Positions 8,014 to 16,665 of a stretch of 64,000 bases of DNA are shown here, piece by piece (position 1 is the first letter of the stretch; each line of letters opens with the position of its first letter). Source of the DNA: Gemmatimonadota bacterium (GTDB lineage Bacteria; Latescibacterota; UBA2968; UBA8231). The translations under genes and the position numbers were made by a program. The stretch is taken from NCBI GenBank assembly GCA_018673255.1, contig JABHDC010000245.1, positions 124,001-188,000 on the forward strand, given 5' to 3'. The notes beneath the pieces are model-generated. The model was given only the letters and a program-made list of their open reading frames with translations, had not been told where the DNA came from and searched no databases.

Positions 8014-9114
8014 TCAGCCAGTCAGGGAGTTGGTCAAAGATTCCTGGGCGTTGGTCCATCGACTGGCGAAGGTTACTTCCGCCGGGCGATGGTCGCCGTG
8101 TTTCGCGGCGGATAACTCGTCGGGGTTGTCTGCATAGGAGTCGACCGTCTTCTGCACCCACTCTTGAAGCGATGTCCGAAAGTCGAGGCCGATGTCGGCT
8201 TCTGCTTTGGCCGTCGACATGATCAGGGGGCAGTAGCTGAAGGGGGCGTAGGACCAATCCTCCCACGGTAGTTCCGTTGCCTGCTGCAGGATGGCAGATG
8301 GGACGGCCACGGTGTTCAGGGGTTTGCCAGCCGCATCGGCGATGACCTGCAGCCAGTTGGCCAGGGTTGGCAATTCCCGCTGAGCGTAGTTGTAGATGTT
8401 GCGCGTGGGTCCGTCCTCCAGCAGGCGGATGAGGAATCGTGCCAGATCCTCGGAGAACCCTACCTGGGTTGCATGGGCGCCGCCATCGGGCAGCAGGATC
8501 GGGTTGCCATCCTGGATTCTTGTCAGCCACCAGGCGAAGCGGCCCGACGGATCCAGAGGGCCGAGTGTGGCGGGCACGCGCACGGTGATCCAGGGCCAGT
8601 CATCGGGTGACTCGAGCATGACACGCTCGACGTGACGTTTGCCCTCGCCATACTCTGACAGATTCTCGCGGTATTCCCACGGATGATTTGCGTTGTCGAG
8701 ATCGGTTTCGCGGACCGGCTCGAGGGGGCGATAGTCGACGGCGAAGCGCTCCTCGTCGGTGAGGGGCGCGCGAAGGGTGTGTCGTCCACTCGCGTGACCG
8801 CCTTCGCCGTAGACCGACACGGTGCTGGCCACGACGTAGCGGCCGACCCGCCCTCGCAGTGCTTCGATGACGCTGAGGGCTTCTTCGCGTTCGTAGCACT
8901 GGTTGTCGATGACGCCATCGAATTCGCGACCGGCCAGGACCTGAACCATGCCGGCGGCATCCTCGCGATCCCCCTTGATATGCTCGATGTCATTCCAGAA
9001 GGGTGGTCGCACGTTGCCGCGGCTGAAGATGGAGACCTTGTGACCGGCCCCCAGCAGTTGCTCGACGGCACAGCGCCCGAAGTAGCGGGTACCGCCGATG
9101 AGGAGAATGTTCAT
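8014..9114 (-). CDS. NAD-dependent epimerase/dehydratase (extended SDR-like)
   Basis: 366 residues starting MNILLIGGTRYFGRCAVEQL, whose GGTRYFG is the nucleotide-binding glycine motif of atypical extended short-chain dehydrogenases. GDREDAAGM, VVASTVSVYGEGG and the later NLSEYGEGKRHVE (Tyr/Lys pair) match the catalytic region of this family. Members convert nucleotide sugars or act as NmrA/isoflavone-reductase-like proteins. It lies 3 bp downstream of the phytanoyl-CoA-dioxygenase-like gene on the same strand, so the two are probably cotranscribed. Confidence 0.88.
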   Translation of the reverse strand: MNILLIGGTRYFGRCAVEQLLGAGHKVSIFSRGNVRPPFWNDIEHIKGDREDAAGMVQVLAGREFDGVIDNQCYEREEALSVIEALRGRVGRYVVASTVSVYGEGGHASGRHTLRAPLTDEERFAVDYRPLEPVRETDLDNANHPWEYRENLSEYGEGKRHVERVMLESPDDWPWITVRVPATLGPLDPSGRFAWWLTRIQDGNPILLPDGGAHATQVGFSEDLARFLIRLLEDGPTRNIYNYAQRELPTLANWLQVIADAAGKPLNTVAVPSAILQQATELPWEDWSYAPFSYCPLIMSTAKAEADIGLDFRTSLQEWVQKTVDSYADNPDELSAAKHGDHRPAEVTFASRWTNAQESLTNSLTG

Positions 9115-9117
9115 GGC

Positions 9118-9936
9118 TCAGCCCTTTGCCGGTGAGGTGCGTTGCCATTCCATCCAGGACGTCAGTTCGCGCTGGGTCTCATCGAAGCGAGTGCGAACCT
9201 CTGGTGGGAAGACGTAGTGGTTGATGTTGCCCTGATTGCCGGCGAGTAGTTCACGCATGGCTGGATTGTAGGTGGCGTCGATGTAGTTGAAGTAGAGATT
9301 GGTGCGACGACGTTGGCTGGTCTTGGGCATGCCGGTGTGGTAGAGCGTCTCGGAGAACATGACCACATCACCGGCCTGGCCACAGACTGGAATCATGCCG
9401 GGCAAACCCTTGCCAACGTAGTCCTCCCTGGGCAGCTCGATCTGTGACTTGTGGGCACCGGGCACGACAGCCAGGCAGCCATCATCTTCGTCGTTGTCGG
9501 TGAGCAGGTAGACGCAGTTGAGCATGCGCGTGCGCACCTTGCCATGGCGAACAGAATAGTCATCCGGATTCAGACCGCGATGCCAGCCACCCCATGGCGT
9601 GCCGATGGTCTTGTCGATGGCCCACGTGTTCACCAGTTGCGGCGCCTGCATCCACTCGCGCAGGCGATCCACGACGGGCTCAAAGCTGATGACATCATCG
9701 AAGGTGTCCGTCCACAGAGGCAGGCCGTTGACACGTCGCTGCCCTTCGGTGAGTTGAATGGTGGTCTGTCCCTTCACGCCGTCCTCATCGAGCCAGGCAT
9801 CCTCGTAGTCGAGCTCGAAGAGGCGATCCAGTTCAGTCAGATAGCGCTGACAACGATCGGCATCGAAGACATTGCGCAGAACGATGAAGCCCTGCGCATC
9901 GAACTGGAAGGTGTCGGCAATCGGGACGTCGGCCAC
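9118..9936 (-). CDS. Phytanoyl-CoA dioxygenase-family protein with an HxG motif
   Basis: 272 residues. PhyH-type features are clear: FDAQGFIVLRNVFDADRC at the N terminus, DDGCLAVVPGAHKS (152-164), GQAGDVVMFSETLYHTG with distal His H200, and RRRTNLYFNY supplying the 2-oxoglutarate Arg. The proximal motif is H119-R-G121 (GGWHRGLNPDD) where canonical members have HxD; the second PhyH protein in this window (51244) does have HRD. Loss of the carboxylate is the hallmark of Fe/2-oxoglutarate halogenases, but some PhyH subfamilies use other ligands, so the catalytic type is open. First gene of a two-gene unit with the epimerase. Confidence 0.82.
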   Translation of the reverse strand: MADVPIADTFQFDAQGFIVLRNVFDADRCQRYLTELDRLFELDYEDAWLDEDGVKGQTTIQLTEGQRRVNGLPLWTDTFDDVISFEPVVDRLREWMQAPQLVNTWAIDKTIGTPWGGWHRGLNPDDYSVRHGKVRTRMLNCVYLLTDNDEDDGCLAVVPGAHKSQIELPREDYVGKGLPGMIPVCGQAGDVVMFSETLYHTGMPKTSQRRRTNLYFNYIDATYNPAMRELLAGNQGNINHYVFPPEVRTRFDETQRELTSWMEWQRTSPAKG

Positions 9937-10191
9937 GAGTGGGCTCCTGCATTGCGAGGGTGGGTCGGGTTCGGGAATACTAGAGGGGATGATCGGCGGG
10001 GGCCAGCGCGGTTGTGTCCCGTGTCTTGGTCGCCTTCCCGTGGGGCCGACGACGAATATCCGACAATGGCTTGGAAGACAAGCCGCGATTGCGACCCGAA
10101 GATCTGTCTGTCATTGACCCTGATTGAAGTCGTGAAGAGTGTTCTTGCAGAGAGCAGTCAATTGCCCAATCCTCGCAGAATGGAAATCCCC

Positions 10192-11595
10192 ATGACCAAC
10201 ATCGTCTTCATCATGACTGACAATCAGGGCGATTGGACGCTGGGTTGCTACGGCAACGAGGAGATCCGCACGCCGAATATCGATGCACTGGCGGCGGAAG
10301 GCGCGCGCTGTGCCCACGCCTATGCGGTGAATTCGGTCTGCTCCCCGTCGCGTGCGACGTTCTTCACGGGGCTCATTCCTTCACAGCACGGGGTGCATTG
10401 TTACCTGGGGGGCGAGCAACCGGATGCGCAGATGGGGGACGACGCGTATTGCACAGTGGGGGAGTTCGTGACGCTGCCGCAGATGCTGCACGATGCGGGG
10501 TATCGCTGCGGGTTGGCGGGCAAGTGGCATCTGGGCGATTCGTTGACACCGCAACAGGGCTTCGACTACTGGTTCACAAAGCCGAAGGGCCATACGCACA
10601 CATTCTACAATGCCGAAGCGATCTGGCAGGGCGAGGTCTACGAGGAGCCGCGTTACGCAACGGATGCGATCACGGCGCACGCACTCAGCTTCCTTGATGA
10701 GGTCGCAGGGGAGGGAGCTGGCTCGGGGGCCGGCCAAGAGTCCGACGCAGAGGAGCCCTTCTTCCTCTTCGTCGGCTACAATGGCCCCTACGGTCTCGGT
10801 GAGCACATGACGTACACCCATGAAAACCGGCATACGTCGTACTACGCCGACAAGGAACTGACCTGTTTCCCGCGGGAGTCGGTGCATCCGTGGCTGCGAC
10901 AGAATCGGGATTTCATCGACAATCCGATCAGCATGCGGGGGTATGCCAGTGCGGTCAGTGGTGTAGATGATGGGGTGGGGGCGATTCTGGCGTCACTGGA
11001 ACAGAAGGGACTGACCCAGGACACGCTCGTCATCTTCACGGCGGATCAGGGTCTGTGCGGCGGCCATCACGGCATGTGGGGGATGGGAGACCACTCCCGA
11101 CCGATGCACACCTTCGAAGAGACGATGCGAATCCCACTGATCTACCGGTATCCGGGTCACGTTGGGTCGGGCACGGTCTTCGACGGGCGCACGTGCAACT
11201 ACGATTTCCTGCCGACGGTGAGTGACCTGCTGCACCTGGATGCCACACGTCCACCGAATCATCCGGAGTTGCCGGGAGTGAGTTACGCACAGCATCTGTG
11301 CGGGACGACGGACGATGAGTGGAATGAGGAGGAGTTCTTTCACGAGTTCGAGTCGGTTCGCACGGTTCGCACGGCGCAGTGGAAATACACGTGGCGCCAT
11401 CCGGATGGGCCGGATGAACTCTACGACATGGTGGCGGATCCGGGGGAGCGCTGGAATCTTGTGCACGATCCAGCGTGCGCGGCCGTCGTCGAGGCGCATC
11501 GCGGGCGGATCGAGCGATTCTTCGCGCAGTATGCGGATCCGCGTTGGGATCTGTGGAATGAGGGTGGGTCAAAGGCGGGGCGGCTGAGCGGGTAG
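10192..11595 (+). CDS. Sulfatase (type I, formylglycine-dependent)
   Basis: 467 residues from the ATG at 10192; an in-frame ATG 12 bp upstream is possible. The sulfatase signature C50-S-P-S-R (SVCSPSRATFFTG) gives the formylglycine cysteine. Other family positions are MTDNQGDWTLGCYGN (metal ligands), GKWHLGDS (Lys/His), and TADQGLCGGHHGMWGMGDH near residue 285. No signal peptide is visible, so it may act in the cytoplasm or be exported by another route. The gene is divergent from the PhyH gene across a 255-bp gap. Class I sulfatases desulfate polysaccharides, sugars or aryl compounds; the substrate is unknown. Fold-back copy B begins 6 bp after the stop. Confidence 0.95.
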   Translation: MTNIVFIMTDNQGDWTLGCYGNEEIRTPNIDALAAEGARCAHAYAVNSVCSPSRATFFTGLIPSQHGVHCYLGGEQPDAQMGDDAYCTVGEFVTLPQMLHDAGYRCGLAGKWHLGDSLTPQQGFDYWFTKPKGHTHTFYNAEAIWQGEVYEEPRYATDAITAHALSFLDEVAGEGAGSGAGQESDAEEPFFLFVGYNGPYGLGEHMTYTHENRHTSYYADKELTCFPRESVHPWLRQNRDFIDNPISMRGYASAVSGVDDGVGAILASLEQKGLTQDTLVIFTADQGLCGGHHGMWGMGDHSRPMHTFEETMRIPLIYRYPGHVGSGTVFDGRTCNYDFLPTVSDLLHLDATRPPNHPELPGVSYAQHLCGTTDDEWNEEEFFHEFESVRTVRTAQWKYTWRHPDGPDELYDMVADPGERWNLVHDPACAAVVEAHRGRIERFFAQYADPRWDLWNEGGSKAGRLSG

Positions 11596-11601
11596 CTCGC
11601 C

Positions 11602-11784
11602 GTCGGCCTCTTGGCGGGAAGGCTCGAGAGGCCTCGCGTCTCTGCTGATGGTGCGTTGACGCTGGGAGGTGGAGTTGCCGCGCGGCGTGCCTCGACATAC
11701 TGCGTCGAGGCACGGAGCAATGCGATCACTGACAGGGTTCCGAGAGACGCCATGCCCTCTCGCTCTTCCCGTCGAGGGGCCGAC
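11602..11784. repeat. Fold-back intergenic element, copy B
   Basis: Same architecture as 6881-7059. Outer arms lie at 11602-11621 and 11765-11784; all three non-Watson-Crick positions would be G-U pairs in plus-strand RNA. The inner pair CGTCTCT (11637-11643) / AGAGACG (11743-11749) is perfect. The central hairpin has perfect 11-bp arms (11686-11696, 11704-11714) whose left arm is identical to copy A, with ACTGC conserved in the loop. It separates the convergent sulfatase and helicase genes. Confidence 0.7.
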
Positions 11785-11798
11785 AGGGTGTCACACGC

Positions 11799-13847
11799 TC
11801 AGCTGAGTGGTACTATCCGACCCATGCGCACGGCCTCTGCCAACACGTGATTCAGGAGGGCTGCCTTTGCATGCCTTCGAAAATAGGCGACGTCGGCGAT
11901 GACGATGAGTTTCCCTCTCGCTCTGGACAGGCTCACGTTGATGAGATTGCTCGCTGTGGAACCGGGGGTGTTGCCGGACAGCAGGATACCCGGGGCGAGG
12001 GGATCGGTATCGACGGTGTCGAAGATGACCATGTCTCTCTCACCGCCCTGGAAGCGGTGGACGGTGCGGCACTCGATGCGCCCAGCCGTGTCGGATGGCA
12101 GGAGTCGCCGGATGCGGCGGGATTGCTCGGCGTAGGGGGTGATGATGGCGACACAGAGCACGCCGTCTGCCAGTGCCCGGGTGGCCAGATCGACGCAGTG
12201 CTGGGCGGTGATCTCGTTGTAGCGTGAATAACCACCCTCCTGGGTGGCGCAGGTCGTGGCGCCGGCGGTGTCGACGACGATGATGGGTTCACCGGCAAAG
12301 GGCGCGCAGTCGGTGATGGTCTGGGTTTCACTGACCAGATCGCCGTGTTGCAATCGACCATCGTAGAAGAGGTTGCCCACCAGATCGCCAATCTGTCTGT
12401 GCATGCGATACTGGGTGTCGAGCATGACGACGAGATCGGACTGATGTGGCTCGGGCACGGTGACGGCGAAGATGCCACGACCCATGGCGCGGTGCACGTA
12501 GTCGTGATTCGACTGTACGATGGGTGGCAGTTGCTGCGGATCACCGACCATGATCGTGCGTTCACGGGCCAGGCAGGCACAGTAGAAGAGGGTCGGCAGG
12601 ATCGCCATGCCGGCTTCTTCCACGATGACCGTGTCGAAGCGTTCCGTCTCCAGCAATCGATTGATGTAGACATTCGACATGGTGGCCAGCACGACGCGGG
12701 CGTCGCGGATGACTCGCGCTTCCTCGTGGCGCAGGTTGCGATTGCCGTCGGCAATGCGCTCGGCGAGTAAGGTCACGGTGCGTTCGAGTCGGGCCTGCCG
12801 CTGCCGGATGATGCGTTGTTGTTCCTCCGGGGTGCCCTGGGCTAGAATGCCGGTGTAGGTCTTGCCGAAGACCGCACTCAGCTGCCAGGGGCTGACCAGC
12901 GCTGGCGTCTCGGCACCAAAGAGCCCGAGTTGCGTGGGCTCGCCGGCGTTGTCGAGGGCCGTGATCAGGGGGCCGCACGCAGCGATCTGCTCTCGCATTC
13001 GGCTGCGACGATCCTGGAGTCGAGCCAGCTCAGACAGGGTCTGCGCATTGAGTCGCTCCACGACCTGGATGAGCGATGCCGGTGTCGGTTCACCCCCTGA
13101 TCCCACGCGAACGATGTCACCCGCATCGACGGCCACTCGGGCGACGTCCAGCTCCATGAACTTGGTCAGCACCTGATCCACGGCGGCATTCGTCGTGGAG
13201 GTGATGAGGATGCGCTGATCCAGTTGGAGCAGGGCCGTGACGATGTGGCCCAGCGTCGTCGTCTTGCCCGTACCGGGTGGGCCCCACACGAAGGCGGGGG
13301 AGCACGTGCGACACAATTCGACGGCTTGATGCTGGCTGGCGTTGAGCTGGCCGGCGTCGGCCTGATCAGGTGGTCCGCCGATTGGCGCATCGGGATCTGC
13401 GGCGGGAACCTGGAAATCGATGGGTGATCGTTGGCCAAAGAGTCTGAGACCACTCTCGGGATGGAAGGATTCGTCTTCCACCAACGCACGCAGGACCAGG
13501 CGCAGCTTCTCGTACAGGAACCACGGATAGATGACCAGGGCTGGAGACGACTCGGTGAGATCGACGTCACGGTCGCAACCCAGCACGATCTGATCCCCCT
13601 GGAGGGACAGAATCGTGACGAGGGTTTCAGTGGCGCCGGTGACGAGGGTGCACTCGCCGTGCACGACGAGCTTGTCATTGGACTGCAAGACGCGATAGCT
13701 GTAGCGACGTCGGTCCTCCTCGTGCTCGAGGAGTTCACCATCGGCCAGAGGGACTTCGAAGGACCCCATGCGTTGTCGCATGGCCTCCATCTCGACGGTG
13801 ACGGCCTTGATGAAACTGTCGATGAAACGCGGCAGGAGATCGGGCAT
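11799..13847 (-). CDS. Superfamily 1 (UPF1/DNA2-like) helicase
   Basis: 682 residues from the ATG at 13847, where MPDLLPRFIDSF begins; an ATG at 13976 would add 43 residues of poor quality. All SF1B motifs are present in order: Q motif NASQHQAVE, Walker A GPPGTGKTT near residue 190, TSTTNAAVDQVL, the DEAG-like box VIVEEAGMA, motif III GDPQQLPPI, motif IV YRMHRQIGDLV, motif V VHRFQGGERDMVI, and motif VI NVSLSRARGK. A coiled region (QDRRSRMREQ to EEQQRI) interrupts motifs I and II as in the DNA2/NAM7 group. It is probably an ATP-dependent 5'-3' helicase on DNA or RNA; its cellular role is unknown. The N-terminal 170 residues are not recognisable. Confidence 0.93.
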   Translation of the reverse strand: MPDLLPRFIDSFIKAVTVEMEAMRQRMGSFEVPLADGELLEHEEDRRRYSYRVLQSNDKLVVHGECTLVTGATETLVTILSLQGDQIVLGCDRDVDLTESSPALVIYPWFLYEKLRLVLRALVEDESFHPESGLRLFGQRSPIDFQVPAADPDAPIGGPPDQADAGQLNASQHQAVELCRTCSPAFVWGPPGTGKTTTLGHIVTALLQLDQRILITSTTNAAVDQVLTKFMELDVARVAVDAGDIVRVGSGGEPTPASLIQVVERLNAQTLSELARLQDRRSRMREQIAACGPLITALDNAGEPTQLGLFGAETPALVSPWQLSAVFGKTYTGILAQGTPEEQQRIIRQRQARLERTVTLLAERIADGNRNLRHEEARVIRDARVVLATMSNVYINRLLETERFDTVIVEEAGMAILPTLFYCACLARERTIMVGDPQQLPPIVQSNHDYVHRAMGRGIFAVTVPEPHQSDLVVMLDTQYRMHRQIGDLVGNLFYDGRLQHGDLVSETQTITDCAPFAGEPIIVVDTAGATTCATQEGGYSRYNEITAQHCVDLATRALADGVLCVAIITPYAEQSRRIRRLLPSDTAGRIECRTVHRFQGGERDMVIFDTVDTDPLAPGILLSGNTPGSTASNLINVSLSRARGKLIVIADVAYFRRHAKAALLNHVLAEAVRMGRIVPLS

Positions 13848-14151
13848 TCTGGTGGATCGGGCCAGGTGTTCGGGTGCAGGCAGCGCGCGGGGAGGGGGGA
13901 CAACGTCGATCAAGGGGGGGCGGCAGTCCAGCCAAGTGCCTGTCGGCTGGTGCGGTGTGTGACGTCGTCCACACATCCCCGGACATACACGGGCAAGTAG
14001 CAGTCAGGGATTCCAAGGGTTTGACCCGGCTCTGCCTGGCGCTCACTGTTCCAGGCAGCCGGGAAGATGTCTTCAGCGGAGGCCGTGGAACTCGCGGCCG
14101 CTGGAGGGCATCGTGAAGTGAAGCCGTCAAACCACCAACAGAGAGAAACGC
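13848..14151. other. 304-bp divergent intergenic region with a strong hairpin
   Basis: No gene seen. It contains a long hairpin at 14025-14063: CCCGG plus CTGCCTGG on the left, an 11-nt loop, then CCAGGCAG plus CCGGG, with a 2-nt bulge. There is no T-run, so it is not an obvious terminator; it could be a leader structure of the 14152 gene. Promoters for the helicase and for 14152 must also lie here. Confidence 0.45.
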
Positions 14152-14439
14152 ATGAAGAAGTTCATGATTCTGCATTTTGGATTCGAGCAGCCCACGCCTG
14201 AAATCATGGAGGCCTGGGGGAAGTGGTTCGAGTCGATCGCAGACATCCAGGTAGATCAAGGCGGCTTCAGCGATGGACGGGAGATCTCGAAGAGTGGAAC
14301 CCGGGAGCTGCCGTGGGACATGGAATGTATCACGGGCTACAACATCATCGAGGCCGAGGATCTGGATGCGGCAGAGAAGATCGCCCAGGGGAACCCCTTT
14401 ATCGCCAGTATCAGGGTCTACGAACTCCGTCAGATGTAG
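14152..14439 (+). CDS. YciI-like (YCII-related/DGPF) domain protein
   Basis: 95 residues beginning MKKFMILHFGFEQPTPEIM, the YCII/DGPF opening, with EAWGKWFESIA, DGREISKSG and a C-terminal FIASIRVYELRQM strand that closes a ferredoxin-like alpha/beta fold. Family members are small dimers found next to or fused with sigma factors, dehalogenases and VOC enzymes, and no single activity is established. An AGAGAG purine run precedes the start. It is followed 68 bp downstream by a VOC-family gene, so a small shared transcript is plausible. Confidence 0.75.
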   Translation: MKKFMILHFGFEQPTPEIMEAWGKWFESIADIQVDQGGFSDGREISKSGTRELPWDMECITGYNIIEAEDLDAAEKIAQGNPFIASIRVYELRQM

Positions 14440-14507
14440 GCTTAAGCAGCCAACCCGTGAGGAGTTGATTCGATGACATCGAGAATGGCTGGCGGGAGGA
14501 CAGAGGC

Positions 14508-14924
14508 GTGAAGACGATCGGCGTGACTGAAACGGCGCTCTACGTGGATGATCTGGCCAGGTCCGCAACCTTCTACGAGTCGGCACTGGGCTTCAAGGTG
14601 GCATCACAGCACGGTGAACGACTCTGGGCATTGGACGTGACCGAACATCAGGTGCTCCTGCTGTTCAAGAAGGGGGCGTCAGTACAGGACACCGTAACAC
14701 CCACCGGTGTCATACCGGCGACCGATGGCGACGGATCTCTTCACGTGGCCTTCGGTATCCCGGCCGGTGAGCTCGACACATGGCGGCAGCGGTTGACCGA
14801 GTCGGGTGTGGAGATCATCGACAAGTCATGGCCAGAGGGAGGGGAGAGCCTCTACTTCCGCGATCCGGATTCACATGTCATTGAACTGAAGACATCGAAC
14901 TGGAGTGGTGATGCAATCGCGTGA
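14508..14924 (+). CDS. VOC-superfamily (glyoxalase/dioxygenase-like) protein
   Basis: 138 residues from a GTG start with GGGAGG 8 bases upstream. The VOC fold is recognised from VTETALYVDDLARSATFYES at the N terminus (first metal-binding beta-alpha-beta unit), HVAFGIPAGELDTW in the middle and SLYFRDPDSHVIEL at the C terminus, where the terminal E is the usual metal ligand. Such proteins are lyases, dioxygenases or antibiotic-binding proteins. Its end overlaps the start of purD by 14 bases. Function within the superfamily is not assigned. Confidence 0.88.
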   Translation: MKTIGVTETALYVDDLARSATFYESALGFKVASQHGERLWALDVTEHQVLLLFKKGASVQDTVTPTGVIPATDGDGSLHVAFGIPAGELDTWRQRLTESGVEIIDKSWPEGGESLYFRDPDSHVIELKTSNWSGDAIA

Positions 14925-16212
14925 TGGCCTGCTCGTCATCGGTTCCGGAGGACGTGAGCATGCGCTCGTCTGGAAGCTCGCACAGTCACCGAGTGTAGAG
15001 AGAATCTGGTGCGCACCGGGGAATGCCGGCATTGGCGCCGAGCGCTGTGCCAGGACCGGAAACCAGGTCGAATGTCTGCCGATCTCTGCTGAGGACGTGC
15101 CGGCACTGGTCGCGCTGGCCCAGGAACTGCGACCAGATCTGACGGTTGTGGGCCCGGACAATCCGCTGGCCTTGGGGGTTGTGGACCGGCTCCAGGACGC
15201 AGGACACCGAGTCTGGGGCCCCAACCAGCGGGCGGCGCTGATCGAGTCGTCGAAGACGTTCTCCCAGAAGTTCATGGAAGATCACGGCGTGCCCACTGCA
15301 GCGGCAGGGGCTTTCACCGACCCTGGAGAGGCGAAGTCCTTCGCTGCTGGACTCGGTGGAAGGTGTGCGGTGAAGGCAGATGGACTGGCATTGGGCAAAG
15401 GGGTGACGATCTGCACAAGCCTCGAGGAAGCGGGTGAGGCGATCGATGCCATGCTGCTGGAGAAGGCCCTTGGCTCTGCGAGCCATCAGATCGTGATTCA
15501 GGAATTGCTGGAGGGTCCGGAGATCTCCCTCCACGCATTCTGTGATGGTGAGACCGTGAAGTTGTTTCCCACCTCGCAGGATCACAAGCGGGCCTTCGAT
15601 GCAGACCTCGGACCCAATACTGGCGGAATGGGGGCCTATTGCCCGACGCCATTTCTTTCGGCTGCTGAACTTGAAGAGGTGGGAAGACAGGTCCTGGATC
15701 CCTGGCGGGCAGGTTGCGCCAGGGAGGACATCGACTTCCGCGGCTTGCTCTATCCTGGCGTGATCCTGACGCCATCCGGACCCAAAGTCTTTGAGTTCAA
15801 TGCCCGCTTCGGTGACCCGGAGGCGCAGATCTATCTGCCGATGCTCGAGACGGATCTGCTCGAGATTCTCGAGGCCAGTGTGGATGGATGTCTGGACCAG
15901 GTGTCGGTGCGTTGGGCACCGGGTTTTGCTGTCTGTGTTGTCATGGCATCGGGTGGGTATCCCGGTTCGTACGAGACGGGTAAGGTGATCGAGGGACTGC
16001 AGGAGGCCGACGAACTACACAATACGAAGGTCTTCCACGCCGCCACGGTTGAGGTCGATGGGACTCTGAGAACCAACGGCGGCAGGGTGCTGGGAGTGAC
16101 GGCCTGGCGGGACAGCTTGCAAGAAGCTCAGACGGCAGCATATGCCGCCGTGGATCGTATCCGATTCGATGGAGCATTCTGTCGACGGGACATTGCATCG
16201 AAAGCTCTGTAG
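14911..16212 (+). CDS. purD: Phosphoribosylamine-glycine ligase (GAR synthetase)
   Basis: 433 residues. ATP-grasp enzyme that joins glycine to 5-phosphoribosylamine in the second step of purine synthesis. The order of domains is intact: N domain VIGSGGREHALVWKL, Q-S-like VVGPDNPLALGVVD, ATP-grasp region AVKADGLALGKGV and QDHKRAFDADLGPNTGGMG, Mg ligands in FEFNARFGDPEAQ, and C domain GFAVCVVMASGGYPGSY with RTNGGRVLGVTAW. I prefer the ATG at 14911 because GGAG lies 5 bases upstream; a GTG at 14905 is possible. Usual family length is about 420-430, so it is complete. It stands apart from other purine genes here. Confidence 0.97.
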   Translation: MQSRDGLLVIGSGGREHALVWKLAQSPSVERIWCAPGNAGIGAERCARTGNQVECLPISAEDVPALVALAQELRPDLTVVGPDNPLALGVVDRLQDAGHRVWGPNQRAALIESSKTFSQKFMEDHGVPTAAAGAFTDPGEAKSFAAGLGGRCAVKADGLALGKGVTICTSLEEAGEAIDAMLLEKALGSASHQIVIQELLEGPEISLHAFCDGETVKLFPTSQDHKRAFDADLGPNTGGMGAYCPTPFLSAAELEEVGRQVLDPWRAGCAREDIDFRGLLYPGVILTPSGPKVFEFNARFGDPEAQIYLPMLETDLLEILEASVDGCLDQVSVRWAPGFAVCVVMASGGYPGSYETGKVIEGLQEADELHNTKVFHAATVEVDGTLRTNGGRVLGVTAWRDSLQEAQTAAYAAVDRIRFDGAFCRRDIASKAL

Positions 16213-16293
16213 TGGAGACGCCGACATGACGGCATCGAGGACTTTGCCGCGCACTGAAGACCGGAACTGGCGCATGGAAACTGAGGCAGGCAG

Positions 16294-16665
16294 GTGACGG
16301 CAGACTACGTTGACGCGCGAACCTTCATTGGACAGATGGTGACAGTGGAGATGGATCGGCCCATGGGTTCGAGACATCCGAAGGCGGGCTTCATCTATCC
16401 GGTGAATTACGGCTTTGTGCCGGGTGTGCCGGCACCGGATGGGGATGAGTTGGATGCGTATGTGCTGGGGGTCTTTGAGCCGCTGGCGTCCTTCACAGGT
16501 CGATGCATTGCCGTGATCCAGCGTGCCGATGATGACGACGACAAGCTCGTGATCGTGCCCGATGGGGTGGACTATTCCGACGAGCAGATCATGGCGCTGA
16601 CCGAATTCCAAGAGCGGTTTTTCAGGCCTTCTGTGACGCGCACGTCGATGGAGGCGCGGTCATGA
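16294..16665 (+). CDS. Inorganic pyrophosphatase-like protein, short
   Basis: 123 residues from a GTG start preceded by AGGCAGG. It matches the core of class I inorganic pyrophosphatases: IYPVNYGFVPG followed by DGDELDAYVLG, which supplies the two Mg-binding aspartates, and RADDDDDKLVIVP, corresponding to the third acidic cluster before the substrate-binding loop. Classical bacterial enzymes are about 170 residues, and the N-terminal Glu/Lys-rich strand is reduced here, so this may be a minimal or specialised pyrophosphatase. It overlaps the next coding remnant by 4 bases (ATGA). Confidence 0.8.
   Translation: MTADYVDARTFIGQMVTVEMDRPMGSRHPKAGFIYPVNYGFVPGVPAPDGDELDAYVLGVFEPLASFTGRCIAVIQRADDDDDKLVIVPDGVDYSDEQIMALTEFQERFFRPSVTRTSMEARS

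Noticed and set aside
10192..10230. TDN instead of TDD/DDQ at the sulfatase metal site as a sign of inactivity
   Set aside because: Many sulfatases vary at this position and the CSPSR, Lys/His and late Asp motifs are intact.
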